From the NCBI GenBank assembly GCA_026745465.1, contig JACYXH010000205.1, positions 2,033,501 to 2,097,500 on the forward strand: a DNA stretch of 64,000 nucleotides, read 5' to 3'. Numbering within the stretch: the first letter of the stretch is position 1; every line of letters begins with the position of its first letter. This stretch comes from Lota lota. Lineage: Eukaryota; Chordata; Actinopteri; Gadiformes; Lotidae. The notes beneath the pieces are model-generated. The model had not been told where the DNA came from and did no database searches. It worked only from the letters and a program-made list of their open reading frames with translations. The translations under genes and the position numbers were made by a program. Positions 40,841-53,400 of the stretch are shown here, in pieces.

Positions 40841-41954
40841 TGTGTGTGTTTGTGTGTTTTTTAAAGGGTTAGCAGCACTTAGATGGGGTAAAAAGAGGCC
40901 GACGACCTATGAGAACAATAAGGGAAGTGTCCCTGTTTTTATCCACGACTTGTAAATTATGTTAAGCACTGAGGGGGCCCTCCCTGTTACCCATTGTTGG
41001 GGTCCTGGACTTTTTTTTACATTCTGTGAACCTTAAGAAGGACATAAACCTCTTTCTGTTTTGTGTCAAGAGATAGGACAAGAAAGGGAGAGGAAGAGAG
41101 GGAGAGAGAGGGAGGGGAAGAGAGAGAGGGGAATAGAGAGAGAGGGAATGTAAATGGGAAAGTGACTGTGCAACAGAGGGTTGACAAATCCCAGTGTGTA
41201 TGTGTATCATGTGTTTCTACATGATATAAGCAGCATCACTACTGTTGTAGTGCAGGTGTGGACATAGAACAGAGAACACACAGTAGCAGCTCTATGTCAG
41301 TCTCTCTCCAGGGCCACAACACACAGGCCTCTGTTCTTCCAATCTGCTCAAAAATCTCCCAAAAGAAAATAAAGCCCCCTTGTGGCAGCAGCTACAGAGA
41401 CAATTTGTGCTTAGAGTGCACAGACATACAGAGAGAAGTATCACATAAATATTGAGCTACGCTAATGCTATATAATGCTTATTGTTACATTAACTAATGT
41501 TAGTTAATAGTTAATTAATGTACCCTTATTGTAAAGCGTTATCAGACATTTTGATACACCTGTGTGTGTTGAAAATGTAGTATGGTGATTAATTAAGATT
41601 TCTTCTTCTTCTTCTTATCTCTCGCAGGGCCGTTGCATACGTTTCCACCGGGTGCAAGGGGAGGAGTCTATTCCGGTCCGGAACCTCCCTCCATCACAAG
41701 GCTCTGCTCCTGCTCCTCCTCCACCCCAAGCCCCTCCTCCTCTTCAGTCTCCCTCCCCTCCTCTGCCCCCCGAGCAGCAACCCCTGGTCTCTTCCTCGGT
41801 GCCCCGCGCCAAACCGCCCACCAGGGGCCCGCGTACCACGCCCCCCTCCAGGGCCCCTCCGCCCATGATGCAGTCGGCCCCTGGTCCACCCCCCGCCCGC
41901 CTGCCCCCGGGGCCCCCGGGACCGCCTCCCTCGCGACCCCCACCCAGGCTCTGA
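19256..41954 (+). CDS. ANTXR1-type (TEM8-like) cell-adhesion receptor, type I membrane protein
   Basis: Eighteen coding exons: 19256-19401, 23751-23822, 23927-23998, 24229-24310, 24510-24540, 24640-24713, 24792-24860, 24972-25049, 25224-25284, 29630-29728, 30472-30541, 34360-34438, 35165-35260, 35370-35408, 35817-35915, 36437-36601, 37051-37131, 41628-41954. All junctions keep phase; 579 aa. Signal peptide at the N-terminus. A von Willebrand A domain (about 41-220) has metal-site residues D48, S50, S52, T116 and D145. An Ig-like domain follows, then a membrane segment at about 316-338 ending WWLWPLCC. The cytosolic tail has [26 protein letters not shown] family blocks and a proline-rich end encoded by the last exon. 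The family binds collagen VI/laminin and couples to actin. Sequence is clearly nearer human ANTXR1 than ANTXR2. Teleosts have several antxr1 copies, so no letter is assigned. Relative to human, exon 8 lacks one residue (FPVWGFQ). Confidence 0.95.
20883..20907. repeat. Poly-C tract of about 25 nt
   Basis: Homopolymer C run in antxr1-like intron 1. It creates poly-Pro and poly-Gly frames that are not genes. Confidence 0.9.
23326..23385 (+). mobile_element. Old interspersed repeat, 3'-end fragment
   Basis: The text GGCTCTCTTGTAAAATAGATT, followed by a CTCAATGAGA block and CCTGTTTAAATAAAGGT, also occurs inverted at about 57897-57975. Two copies on opposite strands ending in an AAATAAAGGT tail suggest a retroelement 3' end. 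The family is not identified. Confidence 0.6.
25335..25440. repeat. (GT)n microsatellite with GC interruptions at its end
   Basis: About 80 bp of pure GT followed by GTGC/GCGT variants, 50 bp into antxr1-like intron 9. Confidence 0.95.
25737..25823. repeat. (CT)n microsatellite
   Basis: About 43 pure CT units between C-rich sequence and CCCT repeats, in antxr1-like intron 9. Confidence 0.95.
26881..27038. repeat. Diverged tandem duplication, unit about 80 bp
   Basis: Copy 1 (26881-26959) and copy 2 (26964-27038) share TATATAANGATCAC, TTATGCTCTRTACAGTAT and ATACTTTWGCATACTGT, then TTTATGCAARCAT, in the same order with about 15 percent difference by eye. Confidence 0.8.
27354..27410. repeat. 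(CA)n microsatellite
   Basis: About 28 pure CA units in antxr1-like intron 9. Confidence 0.95.
29374..29567 (+). mobile_element. tRNA-derived SINE (copy 2), in antxr1-like intron 9
   Basis: B-box-like GGTTTGAACCCC, then a CAACGTCCGCAGGCTACCTGTAAG-type body, GAGCAAGGTGCCCTAACCCC, CTACCTGCTCCTTAATGA and an L2-like tail (TCGTTTCGGATAAAAG, GCTAAATGACTG). Same family and strand as the copy at 10.8 kb. The head is more decayed. Confidence 0.85.
30224..30360 (+). mobile_element. tRNA-derived SINE (copy 3, internally shortened), in antxr1-like intron 11
   Basis: The head GTAGTCTAGTGGTTAGGGTG is clear, but the B-box part is damaged. The body ATGCCTAATCCCTACCTGCTCATTAATAACAT matches the other copies. 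The tail is reduced. Confidence 0.75.
30936..31064. repeat. Compound (GT)n-(GA)n-(GT)n microsatellite
   Basis: GT arrays flank a short GA-rich centre (about 30994-31015). Confidence 0.9.
31306..31335. repeat. Near-perfect palindrome, 14-bp arms, 2-nt centre
   Basis: The left arm TTGGCCATGGCTGA and right arm TCAGCCATGGCCAA are exact reverse complements separated by AG. It lies inside antxr1-like intron 11. Confidence 0.9.
35944..36337. mobile_element. Non-autonomous hAT-type MITE, 394 bp, in antxr1-like intron 15
   Basis: The 5' end TAGGGCCGCAAC and the reverse complement of the 3' end TAGGGGTGCAAC form 12-bp terminal inverted repeats with two mismatches. The element is flanked on both sides by the exact 8-bp duplication ATTGAGTC (35936-35943 and 36338-36345), the hAT hallmark. 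The 5' part carries the ATTAATTGATTAGTCGAT block common in small fish hAT elements. It encodes nothing. Confidence 0.9.
36664..37048. repeat. TCTG-rich and (GT)n simple sequence filling antxr1-like intron 16
   Basis: Irregular CTGT/TCTG repeats with a pure GT array at about 36817-36877. Together they occupy nearly the whole intron up to the acceptor TTCTACAG. Confidence 0.9.
37142..37500. repeat. Minisatellite, unit 44-46 bp, about eight copies
   Basis: Repeated core TAGCTTAGCTTACACTRTAG, then CGCACTCACACACAAAC. Copies differ by a few bases and small indels. The array starts only about 10 bp after the exon 17 donor of the antxr1-like gene. Confidence 0.9.
38938..38993. repeat. (GT)n microsatellite
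   Basis: About 27 GT units ending in GCGCGC, in antxr1-like intron 17. Confidence 0.95.
39561..39648. repeat. (GT)n microsatellite, 88 bp
   Basis: About 44 pure GT units in antxr1-like intron 17. Confidence 0.95.
40791..40858. repeat. (GT)n microsatellite
   Basis: About 24 GT units, one GA break, then more GT. Located in antxr1-like intron 17. Confidence 0.9.
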
Positions 41955-44224
41955 TTTTGTAATTTGTGGTTTTTTGTTTTCTAAAGCAAAAGCCAGAGAG
42001 AGAAAGGGTATTTATGTATAGGAAAAAAAAAAGAAGAAGCTTTGTCCCTGTACTTGTATGCGCTCATAAATACCTAGCATTAGTGGAGTCTCTCGCTCAA
42101 AGAGAGAGAGACATTCTGTGGTGGAAGCCATGGTCTCTGACTTAAGAGCTCTTTCATAGTAAAACAGCAATTTGTAGAAATATTAAAATACCAAATAAAG
42201 ACAGGTTGTCTATACGATGATGTTCATAATAGCTGACTAATGTGGCCAATCTATCGTTAAATGTAATATACACATATATAGAAGTGACTTTGTTAAGAAA
42301 TGTAAGTGCATGTTTTGAAAGCAGTGTCTGCGATGGCATCAAGTGTGTCGAAATTGGAATTGTAATGTTGGGTTTAGCAAAGGTTTTGTTTGCGAGGGAT
42401 GACACAGCTGGGGCTGTAAGAGTAAGTAACAAATGTAAATGTATTTTTAAGGTTTTTGATAAGCCTTTACCAAGGATGTACAGCATGGGTACATGGACCA
42501 TTTAATAAAAAACAAAAACAAAGAGAATCAACCACTCAAACTAAGAACAATGTGTTTTTCAAACAGCGTTGGTCAAAGAAACTTTTTTTTAAATGTAAAC
42601 ATAAATACATCTTTGTAACTGCAGGGCAGTTTTACCTATTTATTTCAATACAGGCACATGCTCTAGTCAATAGGGGTTGTAGAAAGTTTTGAGGTCCAAT
42701 CGGTAAGACAGGGGAGGATTTATATCATTCCATCACCTTATGGCTGTCTGTTCTTAACTCCTAAAGTGAGATACTGCATACTAGCTCTCCTTAATTGCAT
42801 TTACTAATGACTGAAATGATGATGCATCGTTTCTGTATTAACACACATTTTTGTCTTTAATTAAAAATGTATTTTATATTGCGAAAAGTGATTATTTCAA
42901 GTAGACTGCAAAACCAATAAAATCTTGAAAATATATCGATTCAGTCAAAGAATATGTAAGACATTTTGTGTTCTCCGTCTCTCAATTTGGAGTATGTACA
43001 ACTTGGCCAAAAGCCTGAACATGAAAATAAATGAATCACCCCAAAAACAAACTGGCAGACTAATCACGCTAATACCACTTGTTTCCTCAAGAAGGTTAAA
43101 ATAAAGTGTTTTATAGAACGGCCTTTCAGAAGGAAGCATTTGAGAACAATCTTAACGACTAGCATTGAAATACTATGGTTGTTCTTCACATCTAACTTAA
43201 TGGATCTGGTCCAACTTCAGCATGCCTTGCTTTCATTGCACCAACTCTGGTCCCCGATGGATTTCAGGCTACCTCTTCATTTTTTTCTTTTCATTTGAGT
43301 TTCCATGATTTCTAACGGTTATCTATCTTTTTTCCAGTATGTAATGATTCTGAATTTGATTGCCTACTTTGAAATAACTTTTGTGGTACCTTTACCAAAA
43401 CCACCTCGTCACATGTTTTTGACAGTAGTTCATTGCTTATTGCTTTATCTGAAATGGATGGCCAATGTCAGAGTTCATTTCTGAATTAAAGGTTTTTTTA
43501 TAAAGGATTTTATAAAACTGGTCAATGGTAAATTCAATGAATACTCGCTGGTAGAGTTTGTAACGTTTAGTTATACAACATCAAATTACAATGAATTCAA
43601 GTAGCTGGTATTTACTGCAAGGGCAATATTTTTTGTAAAACCCCAAAAGATAAACATTGTATTTTGTTTTAAACAGGGTGTTTAATTCAGCTGTAGGGAA
43701 AACATTGAACAGAGCAACAAAAAGTTTATACATTTTCCCACTACAAATGCGTAACTGTTTAGATAACTTCCTCTGTAGAGCACTCGGAAATACGGTTTTA
43801 TCCAACTGTCTACAGCCCCATCTAGAGATCGCATTGAGTACTAACATGAAGGCATATCTCTACACTTATCCATTCCCTGTGAAGAGGGATGCATAAATAA
43901 CACTTAAACGATTAACAGATGCTGAGCTGCCATCTGTAGCATTCACAAAAGTTAACATCTATTAGCAGCTTGTTATGACAAGCCCGATTTTTTCGGATTT
44001 TCGGATAGACGTTGACCGACCATAGTCCTGCATACAAACAACATGTCCAACAGTCCATTTCTAGAACCAAAGACAACGTAACTTTAAACAACAAATGCCT
44101 GCTGTAAACATGACAGCAAAAACACACACATCCACTGACAGAAAGAAGCAGCTCGTTCGGTGTGTGCGTTAGTGTAAATGTCTCATACACAATGCATAAA
44201 AAGTCCATAAGCTTCTTCTGGATT
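41955..44224. other. 3' UTR of the antxr1-like gene and convergent spacer to rrp12
   Basis: AT-rich, low in simple repeats, no exon seen. Candidate poly-A signals for the plus-strand gene are AATAAA at about 42194, 42504 and 42916; the last would give a 3' UTR of roughly 1 kb. The right part should contain the rrp12 3' UTR on the minus strand. I could not choose a poly-A site for it. Confidence 0.6.
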
Positions 44225-47200
44225 TCAGGATCTCCTCTTGTTTCTCTGCATTTTCTTCCCAGATTGCGCCCCCTTCTGGACTCCCCGTACCATGCCCTTG
44301 AACTGGCCTTGCAACTTGGCCCGTTTCCTATTCCACACAAAGAAAATACATGTGTTACCTTAATTGGCAATCACTCTCAACAAATGCGTTAGGGAAAGGC
44401 TGTAATCGAATCTGTTCTATACCTGCGGTTGAGCTGGGCTTTCCTCAGTGGGATGTAGGCATAGGGGTCCACCTTCCCTGTCTTCTTCACATCCCCCTTC
44501 CCTTTCTAAATAAAAAGGCAAAAAGACAAAATGGTCAGGGATCCCCGTGTCCAAAAGGACACAATGCAATGCTTTGTTCAAGTCACACTTGACTCTGCTT
44601 TAGAGATTCTTGTGGCTGTGGTGTGTAGCTCACCTTGGACTTGTATTCGACTCCAGAGTCTCTGCCGCCTCCCAGTGGTCTGTGGATGCCAGAACCTCCA
44701 GCTGAGAAGAAACAGTTTGCAGTTGAACAACCAGTCACTTTGGCTTTTATTATTGATAAACCAGACTACTAATCAATAATAACTGTTTTTGACCACACAT
44801 TCAATACCAATGGGAACTTGAATGCGCAATTTGCTTCTGAATAGGGTAAGTATTAAAAATGAATCTGGGTAGTATTATATCATAAATAACCTTGCTTTAA
44901 CCTTGCCTACATTTTGAGTTTATAAAAATGCATACAATGATTTGATTGAGGTTTGTTTTAACACCTACCTTTGTATTTCGACTTCACATCCGTTTCCATG
45001 TCCTCAAGGTCGTCATCGTCAAACTTCCTCTTCTGTGTCTTTTTCTGAAGGAAACAACATACAGAATACTCATTAGAAGCATGTCACATAGGAAACCTCA
45101 GCAAGGGCAACAGGAAGTCAGATACAAGCACCCGTTGTGGTGCAGGATAAACACTTACAGTCCTCACTCCCGCCTCTTCCAAGATGTCCTTCATCTCGTC
45201 CTCTGCGTCTGTGGAAAAAGAGTTGACGGTCATAAGTTGAAGTGTGTTAAGGATATGAAGGGCAGGATAGTGTAATGGCTAGGGAGTTTGTTTCCCAGCC
45301 CAAATGGTACTCGGTTCGATCCCCTATGTCCTCAGCCTAACCTTTAGGCTGTAGTCCCCCTACCTCATCTTAAATCACCTCTATCTGAATACACTGCAAG
45401 TCGCTTTGGATAAAAAGGTCTGCTCAATGTCTAAATAAGTCAACCTGCAGCAGATTCTTCCTTTACACCTCTACCTTTCTTTACGTCGTCCTCTTCGTCG
45501 TCGTCATCCTTGATGATCAGCCGTCCGTCCGACGTCACCTTGAAGCCGTGCAACTCCTTGGCCTTCTTCTTCATCTTTGGGTTGGTCGCTGTGGAGCACA
45601 ACAGAAAAAAGTTAAAAGTCGGACGGTCCGTTTAGAGTCATTCACTTGGTCGATGCGTTGACTTTTGTGTGTCCTTTACCCAGGACTCTCTGGGACACGG
45701 TGGGGTCCAGGAAGTTGAGCGGCTCGTCCTTCTCTCCCTCCTTCAGCCACGCCCGGCCCTTCTGTTGCTGCTGCTTGCCCGCCTTCTTCTGGGCCTTGGA
45801 GCCCTTGCCTTCGTCGTCCGACAGCTCGCTGTCCGAGTCCGCCAGGATGTCCTCGATACTGCGACACGTACAGGGGGAAGACACACACAGTGGGCTCAGG
45901 AGGGGCATAAATATACACTTACGAACAAAGATATAAGGTCTGAATCCCGGCGGGAAAAGTGGGCGTCACAGCAGCAGAATTACAAAAGAATATTATAAAA
46001 AAAAAAAATATATATATATATATATATAATTTTTTATATATATATATATATATTACACACATATATTACACACATATATACATAATATGAGTCATGTGAA
46101 CGGAAAGATGAAATGTGTACACGGTAAGTAAATATAAACAGTAGTATAGTAGAGGTAAACTCTATGACATGCCTGTAATGTAGATCTAGTGAGAGATACA
46201 ATGTCCATAATGTAGCATAAGGGGGGAATAAACTGTTAATGCATCTTTTGGCTCTGAACCCATACCTTTGGGACTTGGGTTTAGGAGCCTCCGCCTCACT
46301 GTCAGAGTCCTCCGGCTCCTCGGCGGCCTCCTTGCGTCTCTTCGTGCGAGCCTCTGCCTTGCGGATGTTGATCAGGACCTTGTGATGCTCGGCGGGCAGC
46401 ATGCTCTTCACCAGCTCAAACCTAAGGACACCACACAGGGGTCAATCAAACCTCAATGGAAGTCAATTATATGATCAGTTTATATCTAGGCTACTAATAC
46501 ACAGAATGCCGGATTAAATCCTTCCTTCCTGTAGCCATCAAACTCAAACTCTGTTCCTTTTAGCGAGAAGTAATAAGTAGACCATGAACGCGTGTGTACA
46601 ATGACAAGGAATATAAAATAACAAGTATATGCCTGCCATTGTAATTTCCTGCTAAATAAATAAAGCGCTCTCACACTGAAGTACAGCTTCAGTTAAATTT
46701 GCGTTTGTTGTTGAGGGATTTGCGGGAAGGTCAACGGACTTCCCTGGACACTTACCCAAACTTCCTGGTGAGCTTGGTGAAGATATTCTTCAGCTTGGTG
46801 CGGAAGTGCCTCTTCATGTCATCCTTCAGGTTGCCGATGCCCTCCATCTGAACAGGGGATTAAAGAGTGAAGTGTTTAACATGCGGCAATCTGGTACACA
46901 ATAGCAGAAGCACTAGACATGAGCACAATTTAAAGCGTGAGGACGGCTTCTACTTACAATGACCGAGATGTGGGACGCGAGGGTTTTGGGGTCCATGACA
47001 AAGAGGAGGACTTTGATGAAGCCCAGGGCGGCTTTGACGATCTCTCTGGTGTTTGAGGAGAGGAGCAGGCACACGTTGTGCAGCAGCTCTTCCATGGTCG
47101 TCATGGCGATAGAGTCTGGGAACACGGAAACGTACCGTCGATCACGGAGCAACATGAACGGTAACAGTCTATAATGTTTACATAGACTTTTTGCGTTTAC

Positions 47201-50200
47201 ATTTCTACTACCCAATGTCTATAGTTGTATTTTCTGTAGATTTAACATATTTATTACCTTTGTATTCAAACACCAGGCGAGTTAACGCCAACACAGTGCA
47301 GTTGATCATGGTGACAGAACCCATGAGCCCTGCGTACACCAATCCCAAATACTGCTCCAGCGCATCTGGGGTTGAAAACAAAAAACACTTGAGGAAAAAC
47401 CTTCAAACTTTTGGACCAACCCTAATTTCACAGGCTGAGCTAAAAGGTGAAATCATGTTCTTGAACTTTATGGTAGTAATTACAAACATGCTTCTCACCC
47501 TTTGAATTGCCACAGAAGCGCACAAACGCCTTCCCTATCTCCACCAGGAGGATGTAGGCGTTCTTTCGAGCGCCGACGGACGTCTCCTTGGTGCAGACAA
47601 TCACCTGACGGACAAACAAAGAATGGGAATAAAGCACACTTTCAAAATGCTGTGCCTTAGTGTGTGCGGTATAAAATGCATACATCTGTTTTGCTCTACC
47701 TCTGGCAGCAGAGTGGTGATGAATTCCCTGTGTTCGTTCTCGAGGCGTTTCACGATGTGGAGCAGAACCTTGAGTCTCGGCTGAAAAAAAGAAAAGAAAA
47801 GGAAAGAAGCATCAAATATACTCTTGCGTGTCATATGTGAGGACGGAGCTTGCGGTAATGGTAGCGGTGGTGGTCGTACCCTCTTGGCGGGCGACGAGGC
47901 GTTCTTCAGGGTGTCCAGCAGCACTTGTTTGAGCGTCTCCATGTTAGCCATGATGAACGACTGGCACTCCGGCCGCTCCCCGCCACAGAGCTCCTCCAGC
48001 ACCCTGTACGCCTTCTTCTGCATGCCCGGCTCCTTGGTCTGGAACCACACACACAATTAGAAGAGTGTAGTGGGTAGGATGTTCGACCCCTAATGGCTGC
48101 GGTCTACCTGTAGGCAGGGCAGAAAGATGCCCACCTCCTAACTGCTCCTTAATGACATGAATCTAAAGTTCACTGGGAGTCACTTCATACTTCTTAAAAA
48201 TGACTGAATAACTTAGTAGGAAGTAAATAATAAAGATCCATTATCCGTACCTCCAGGTAGGGCTTAATCAGCTCATAGGTCTTACTCATGGTGACCTCGT
48301 CCACACACGGCGCCATAGCCACCACTAGATCCATGACTGACAGCCTGGGTGGAGATACAGGGACAGATCGTGAGTCAGCTACATTAGATGCATGTTAAAA
48401 CTAAGTCTTTTTATAAAAACAAAAAAGCATATTCGACAAAGCTATCCAAGTATGAACTCAGCTACGCAGGGCCTACCTTGTGAACTCATTCTCTTTGTTG
48501 CTCAGTCTCTCTGTAGCCTTCTGCAGGAATGTGCAGATCATTGGTAGGTCGGTGACGGTAAGGTAGACTTTGATGGTGTCTAGGACAGCCATCCTGTAGT
48601 AGGTGGGCTCGCCAGCGGCCGGCTGCTGGCTGTACACGTTGAAGAGGATGGGCAGGAAGTTCTTAGCGAAGCGGCCCACCTCGGCCTTCTCTTCTTCTAC
48701 AGGCAGAGAAGACGACAACACATGAGGCAAACTCTGGGTTGATTTCAGCAGCATGGGTGTGTTCCAAAACGATTGCTCGATCAGTACACTCTTGAGGAGA
48801 CAAGCAGAGCAGTGTGGAAAAATAGGACAGCTGAGCTGCTTCAGTGCCATTAAAATGGACCATTCACAACCTTCAGACTTGCTTTATTGGCCAAAGAGTG
48901 GTCTCTAAAAATCCCCAAAGCATGTCCTGTGCAGGATACCCTAATATCTCCTCGTCCGAAGACGCTTTAGGCCGCTTCTCCAGCTTGCTACGTATTGAGA
49001 CAGTGCATACAAAAGTGATCTAGGAGAACATCTGGAGATTAATGAAGCGAGGACGGTGGGCTGGCTCGCTGGAGAACGACCATTGGAACGAAGCCTATGT
49101 TTGCATCTGAGCAGCAGAATGAACCACTGCAGTTCGACCGGAGGCGCTTACCCGTGTTGCAGCTCTTGGTGATGGTGACTCTCAGCACCTGGCAGATGGT
49201 GAGCCGCAGGTCGGGCCGCTCGTTGATGGCCATGCCCAGTGCCCGGGCCAGGCTCTTGAAGGAGGTCAGCAGGTCCGTGGTGCCCGTGCAGAACCCAGGG
49301 AGCATGGTCCATATCTGGGAGAGAGGGGGGGGTCAGAGCACGCAGTCTCAACGTGTCGGTAATGATTGATGATCTCGTGAGGAGAGGAAACGTATAGCTA
49401 CCTGCATCTGTAGTGTGCGGTAGACTTTGGCCTCCAGCTTCTGTCCAGCTTGCGCCAGCTGTTCAGCTACAGACACACAAAACCCATGGATGATGCAACA
49501 TATGATTCAATAAACGGAAACAGAGCCCGCTCTTTATCATGCAGTGCGCTTACCTCTCTGGTGGAGGGTTGAGGCCAGGGGCAGGAAGTAGGAGGTGAAG
49601 AAGGCCAGCTGGGTGTTCTTCGTGTGGTCTCTGAGAAGCGGCACCAGCCAACTCCGGGGAAACTCCAGGTCGTCACTGAGGAAACAAACGCGCAAAACAA
49701 TGTCACGCCACCCACAAATAACACTACAATTATACACAATAACAATAGTTTTTTTGTAATGTATTTTATATCTTTTATGTATTTGTATTATTGCTAGTAC
49801 ATAAGTAACATACTCGTAGCCCGTGATGTTAAGCGGCACCGCTCCCAGCACAATCTCGGGGCCCATGCTCTCCACAGCGCCCCCTATGGCCAGGTCCAGC
49901 TCTCCAGTGTACGGGAAGTGGGGAGTGGCCCGCAGCGCCGTCAGGGACTGTAGGGACTATAGGGACAGGAAAAGAATCTTGTCTCCAACGCCACTACTTC
50001 CAAGCAGCTCTCCACAGTCACAGCATAGCGCTTGCGGCAAGTTGGCGTCTACCGTACCTTCATCATGACGGGGTGCGCCCACTTGCCCGCCACGCGGTAG
50101 AAGGAGCCGAGCGCCTGCAGGACAAACGGCCAGGAGGCGTGGTAGCGGTAGGAGAGGCCCTCCTCCACGATGCTGGAGGAGGAGAACCGCAGGGGAGAGC

Positions 50201-50387
50201 GGGTTAGTTGGCATGATGATGCAGAACCAATCGTGACCAAGAACAACAGCAGCAGCTGAAAGCGTTCGTAGCCCTGGAACTCACCGGAACATCCTGCAGA
50301 CGTAAGAGGGGTTCCCGGCTGACGCGGTGGCGGTGACCGTGCCGATTTCCTCCATGTGAGGGCCTACACACTCCGTCAGGAGAGTCT

Positions 50388-50450
<63 letters not shown>

Positions 50451-53400
50451 TACGACCATGAGTACGTTGAGCACGTAGAAGGTACAAACTAGGAGGAGCA
50501 TAACTCTAGAGACAGATGAAAACACAGTTCTACATAGAAAAAAAATTAAAAAAACAACGATTGATCTCAGGTCGGTTTATTTCATTTGTAAAGTACTTTG
50601 AAACTGTCAAGCTCTTTTGATGCGCACACACACAAACAGGTCATGAGTGTCAATCATGACAGCATGTGGAACAGAACAAGACTGCCCCAAGCGGTTTTGT
50701 TTACCTTGAGCATGTTGGTTGCTGCAGATACCACAGGCGTGTGAGGGGAGAGGAGGCAAGTCATGGCCGCTGAGAACAGGCGAGGGAGGTGACCCATGCT
50801 CAGAGAACTCTGCAGGCTGTGACAAAACAGAGTGGGTGAGAAAAGTCTTGTTAGTGAATGGTAATAATAATATAATAACCTCTAAGTGTTATCATGAAGA
50901 GGTTAATGTGCGTTACCCCGCGAGATGGACGTGTGCCTTCTCCATAACAGCCAGCCAGGCCAGCAGGGGCTGCAGGTCGTTATCGCTGGGCAGATAGTCA
51001 TACAGGGCCTGGGTTGGGAAAAGCATTTAAAACACAGTTCAAACACTCAAATATCCCCTGTGTGTTTTGTGGTATGGTGTGGTTGTGGTTGTCTCTCACC
51101 GTGATGATCTGGGCGTTGAGCTCTGCTGACATGGTGGTAGGGTTAGGCTTCCCGTTGAACAGCTTGTGGAAGGCCTGCATGGCACTTGCCGTCACCAGCT
51201 AAACACATACACCATTAACATTTAGCAGACGCTTTAATCCAAAGAGGCTTACAGTGAATTTTATACATGTCAGTGTTGTACTGATAGGGGGTGAGGGATC
51301 CTTGAGCAAGATGCCTCACCCCCAATCTGGCGTCAAACCCCCTATCTGGAGTCAAACCCCCTATCTGGAGTCAAACCCCCTATCTGGAGTCAAACCCCCT
51401 ATCTGGAGTCAAACCCCCTATCTGGAGTCAGATAGGGTCAGAATGAAAAAGCAATTTCTGAATGAATACATCTAGTGTATGAATCTGTCGATTTATTCTA
51501 ACGTGTTCTCACCACGTGGCCGAGTGTCATCACACGCAGCAGCGTCTCACAGCAGGTCTTGACTGCCCCCTGAGGGAAGGAGGGCAGCAGCTCCTTCAGG
51601 ACCCCCAGCACGTGCAGTGTGGTGGTGTCCTCCTTGCTGCCTGAACAAAAATAAACATGCACCAAAACATTAGGTGGTTTGTCCTTTTCATTTCAGGAAA
51701 ACTAATAAAGAGAAAAAAGGGAGTGCAGACTCAATTGATTATTATTTGTTTCGCCTTACCACCAGCCTGTTCCATTTCTTTTATGCAGAACTTGGCCGTT
51801 GCCATGGCCGCGGGATGATGGGATGGGGCGTTGTCTTTAAACAGGAACTCGCTCCCTCGCAGAATGGAACACACGCCGTGCTGCGCTGCCTTGCGCACCT
51901 GGCGGAGAGGAATCGAGGGCAGGGAAATTACGACAGCGTCAAATTTCTGCTCTCTCTCGGTCTTGAGTCTTTATATTGTATTAAGTGTATTAAGCCTTGA
52001 TATTTGGTACCGAGTGTCAGACCTTGGGCTTTTTGTGGACGGTGAAGCTCAGCAGGCCGTGGTACGTCTGCAGGGTGGAGGGGTAGTTCCACACAGACAC
52101 GTCCTGCTTCTTCAACAGGGTGGCCAGGCACGACAACACCTGCATCACAATGCAATGAAAACAGTGTCATCAGGGGTGTCAATTTCAGGGGGCTGGAGAA
52201 TAGGAAACTGCTAAATGAATACATCAATCGAAAAAAGTTTTGGACGGGAAGATGAGGGCAGCTCACCCAACGGAGGGCGGAGCCGGTCTCACAGTTGGCC
52301 TGCTGGGACATGACATCCATCAGGGCCTTGGACGTGTCAGAGTACTTTGAGACAAGCACTGGGGTAGGGACCCTGTGGACCAAATAACAACACACACACA
52401 CACACACACATAAAACTTCTGAATTCTGTTTTTCCAGTGAAGTTCATTGGATATTCTGAGAACAGCGGTGGGAGCGAGGGGTGACCGGCTGACCGTTTCA
52501 TGACCAGGCAGAGGAGGTAGGCCACGGCCGCCAGGGACTCTGCTGCGTCCACAGCCTCCAGCGTGGTCATCTAAAGACCACAAGGATCAGAGGAGGTTAG
52601 GGTACAGTAGTGGTTAGGGTGCTCAACATCCAGCCAAAAAATGACTGGTTTCACTTCAATCCTCCACATAATTACAAATATAATTGAATATATTAGGGTT
52701 TTAGTCTCAACGGTCTATAAGACAGAAAGAAGTACTCACCAGTGCAGCAAAGTATTCAGTCTCCGTCTCTTTTCCTCCTTGAGAACGGATCACCTCAGTG
52801 ACAGCAGCCAGCACAGCACAGATCTGTTGGACACACCAGGTAGCACTAATGAAGGACTAACTTCACCATGTCAAACACTTATGCATCTTCACTGCATCTG
52901 AATTCATAGCCAATTCTAGCATTGTTATTGGCAAGAATCCGACTTCAAACCTCTTAAATAACACGTCTAATTGAATATATCACAGCATATTCTATGAGTA
53001 TGACTCTGATTATTCAAACTCATTATTTACCTCTTTGTGAGGTGCAGAGTTTGACTCCCAGTACCGCTGGACCTTACTAAAGGTGAGGTTGGAGCAGTCA
53101 GACAGACCACTAAGGAAAGTGCCGGAAGTCTTTTCAGTGAAAGCCAGGTCATCGGCATCTTCTTCCATGCGGGCTCCTCTGCGTTCACTAACATCAAGAG
53201 GTCCGACTTGCAGATCATTGTGTAGCTTAAGAGCGTCGACTGTTAGATCACTCTTTTCTGTTGGAAGACAATACCAAATATTTTACAGGACATAAATATT
53301 AGCAGATGCAATAGTATGTACAAGTAATGCAATACAAAAGTACACACAAGCAAATACTAATTACGGGTATACACACACTCAAATTAACCATCAACCACTC

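Larger units (their letters stand above)
37132..41627 (+). other. antxr1-like intron 17 (4.5 kb, last intron)
   Basis: Begins with a 44-46 bp minisatellite (37142-37500). It also holds GT arrays (38938-38993, 39561-39648, 40791-40858) and CA-rich blocks (39840-39860, 40120-40170, 40335-40625). A stretch at about 37900-38560 looks unique and is open for 213 codons, but it has no family signature. Confidence 0.7.

Noticed and set aside
19256..41954. Naming the receptor antxr2
   Set aside because: Blocks such as [33 protein letters not shown] and the long proline-rich tail match ANTXR1, not ANTXR2.
41633..41962. Alternative plus-strand frame over the last antxr1-like exon
   Set aside because: The frame that begins with GRCIRFHRV continues exon 17 in phase and matches the family. 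The other frame is a GC-rich shadow.
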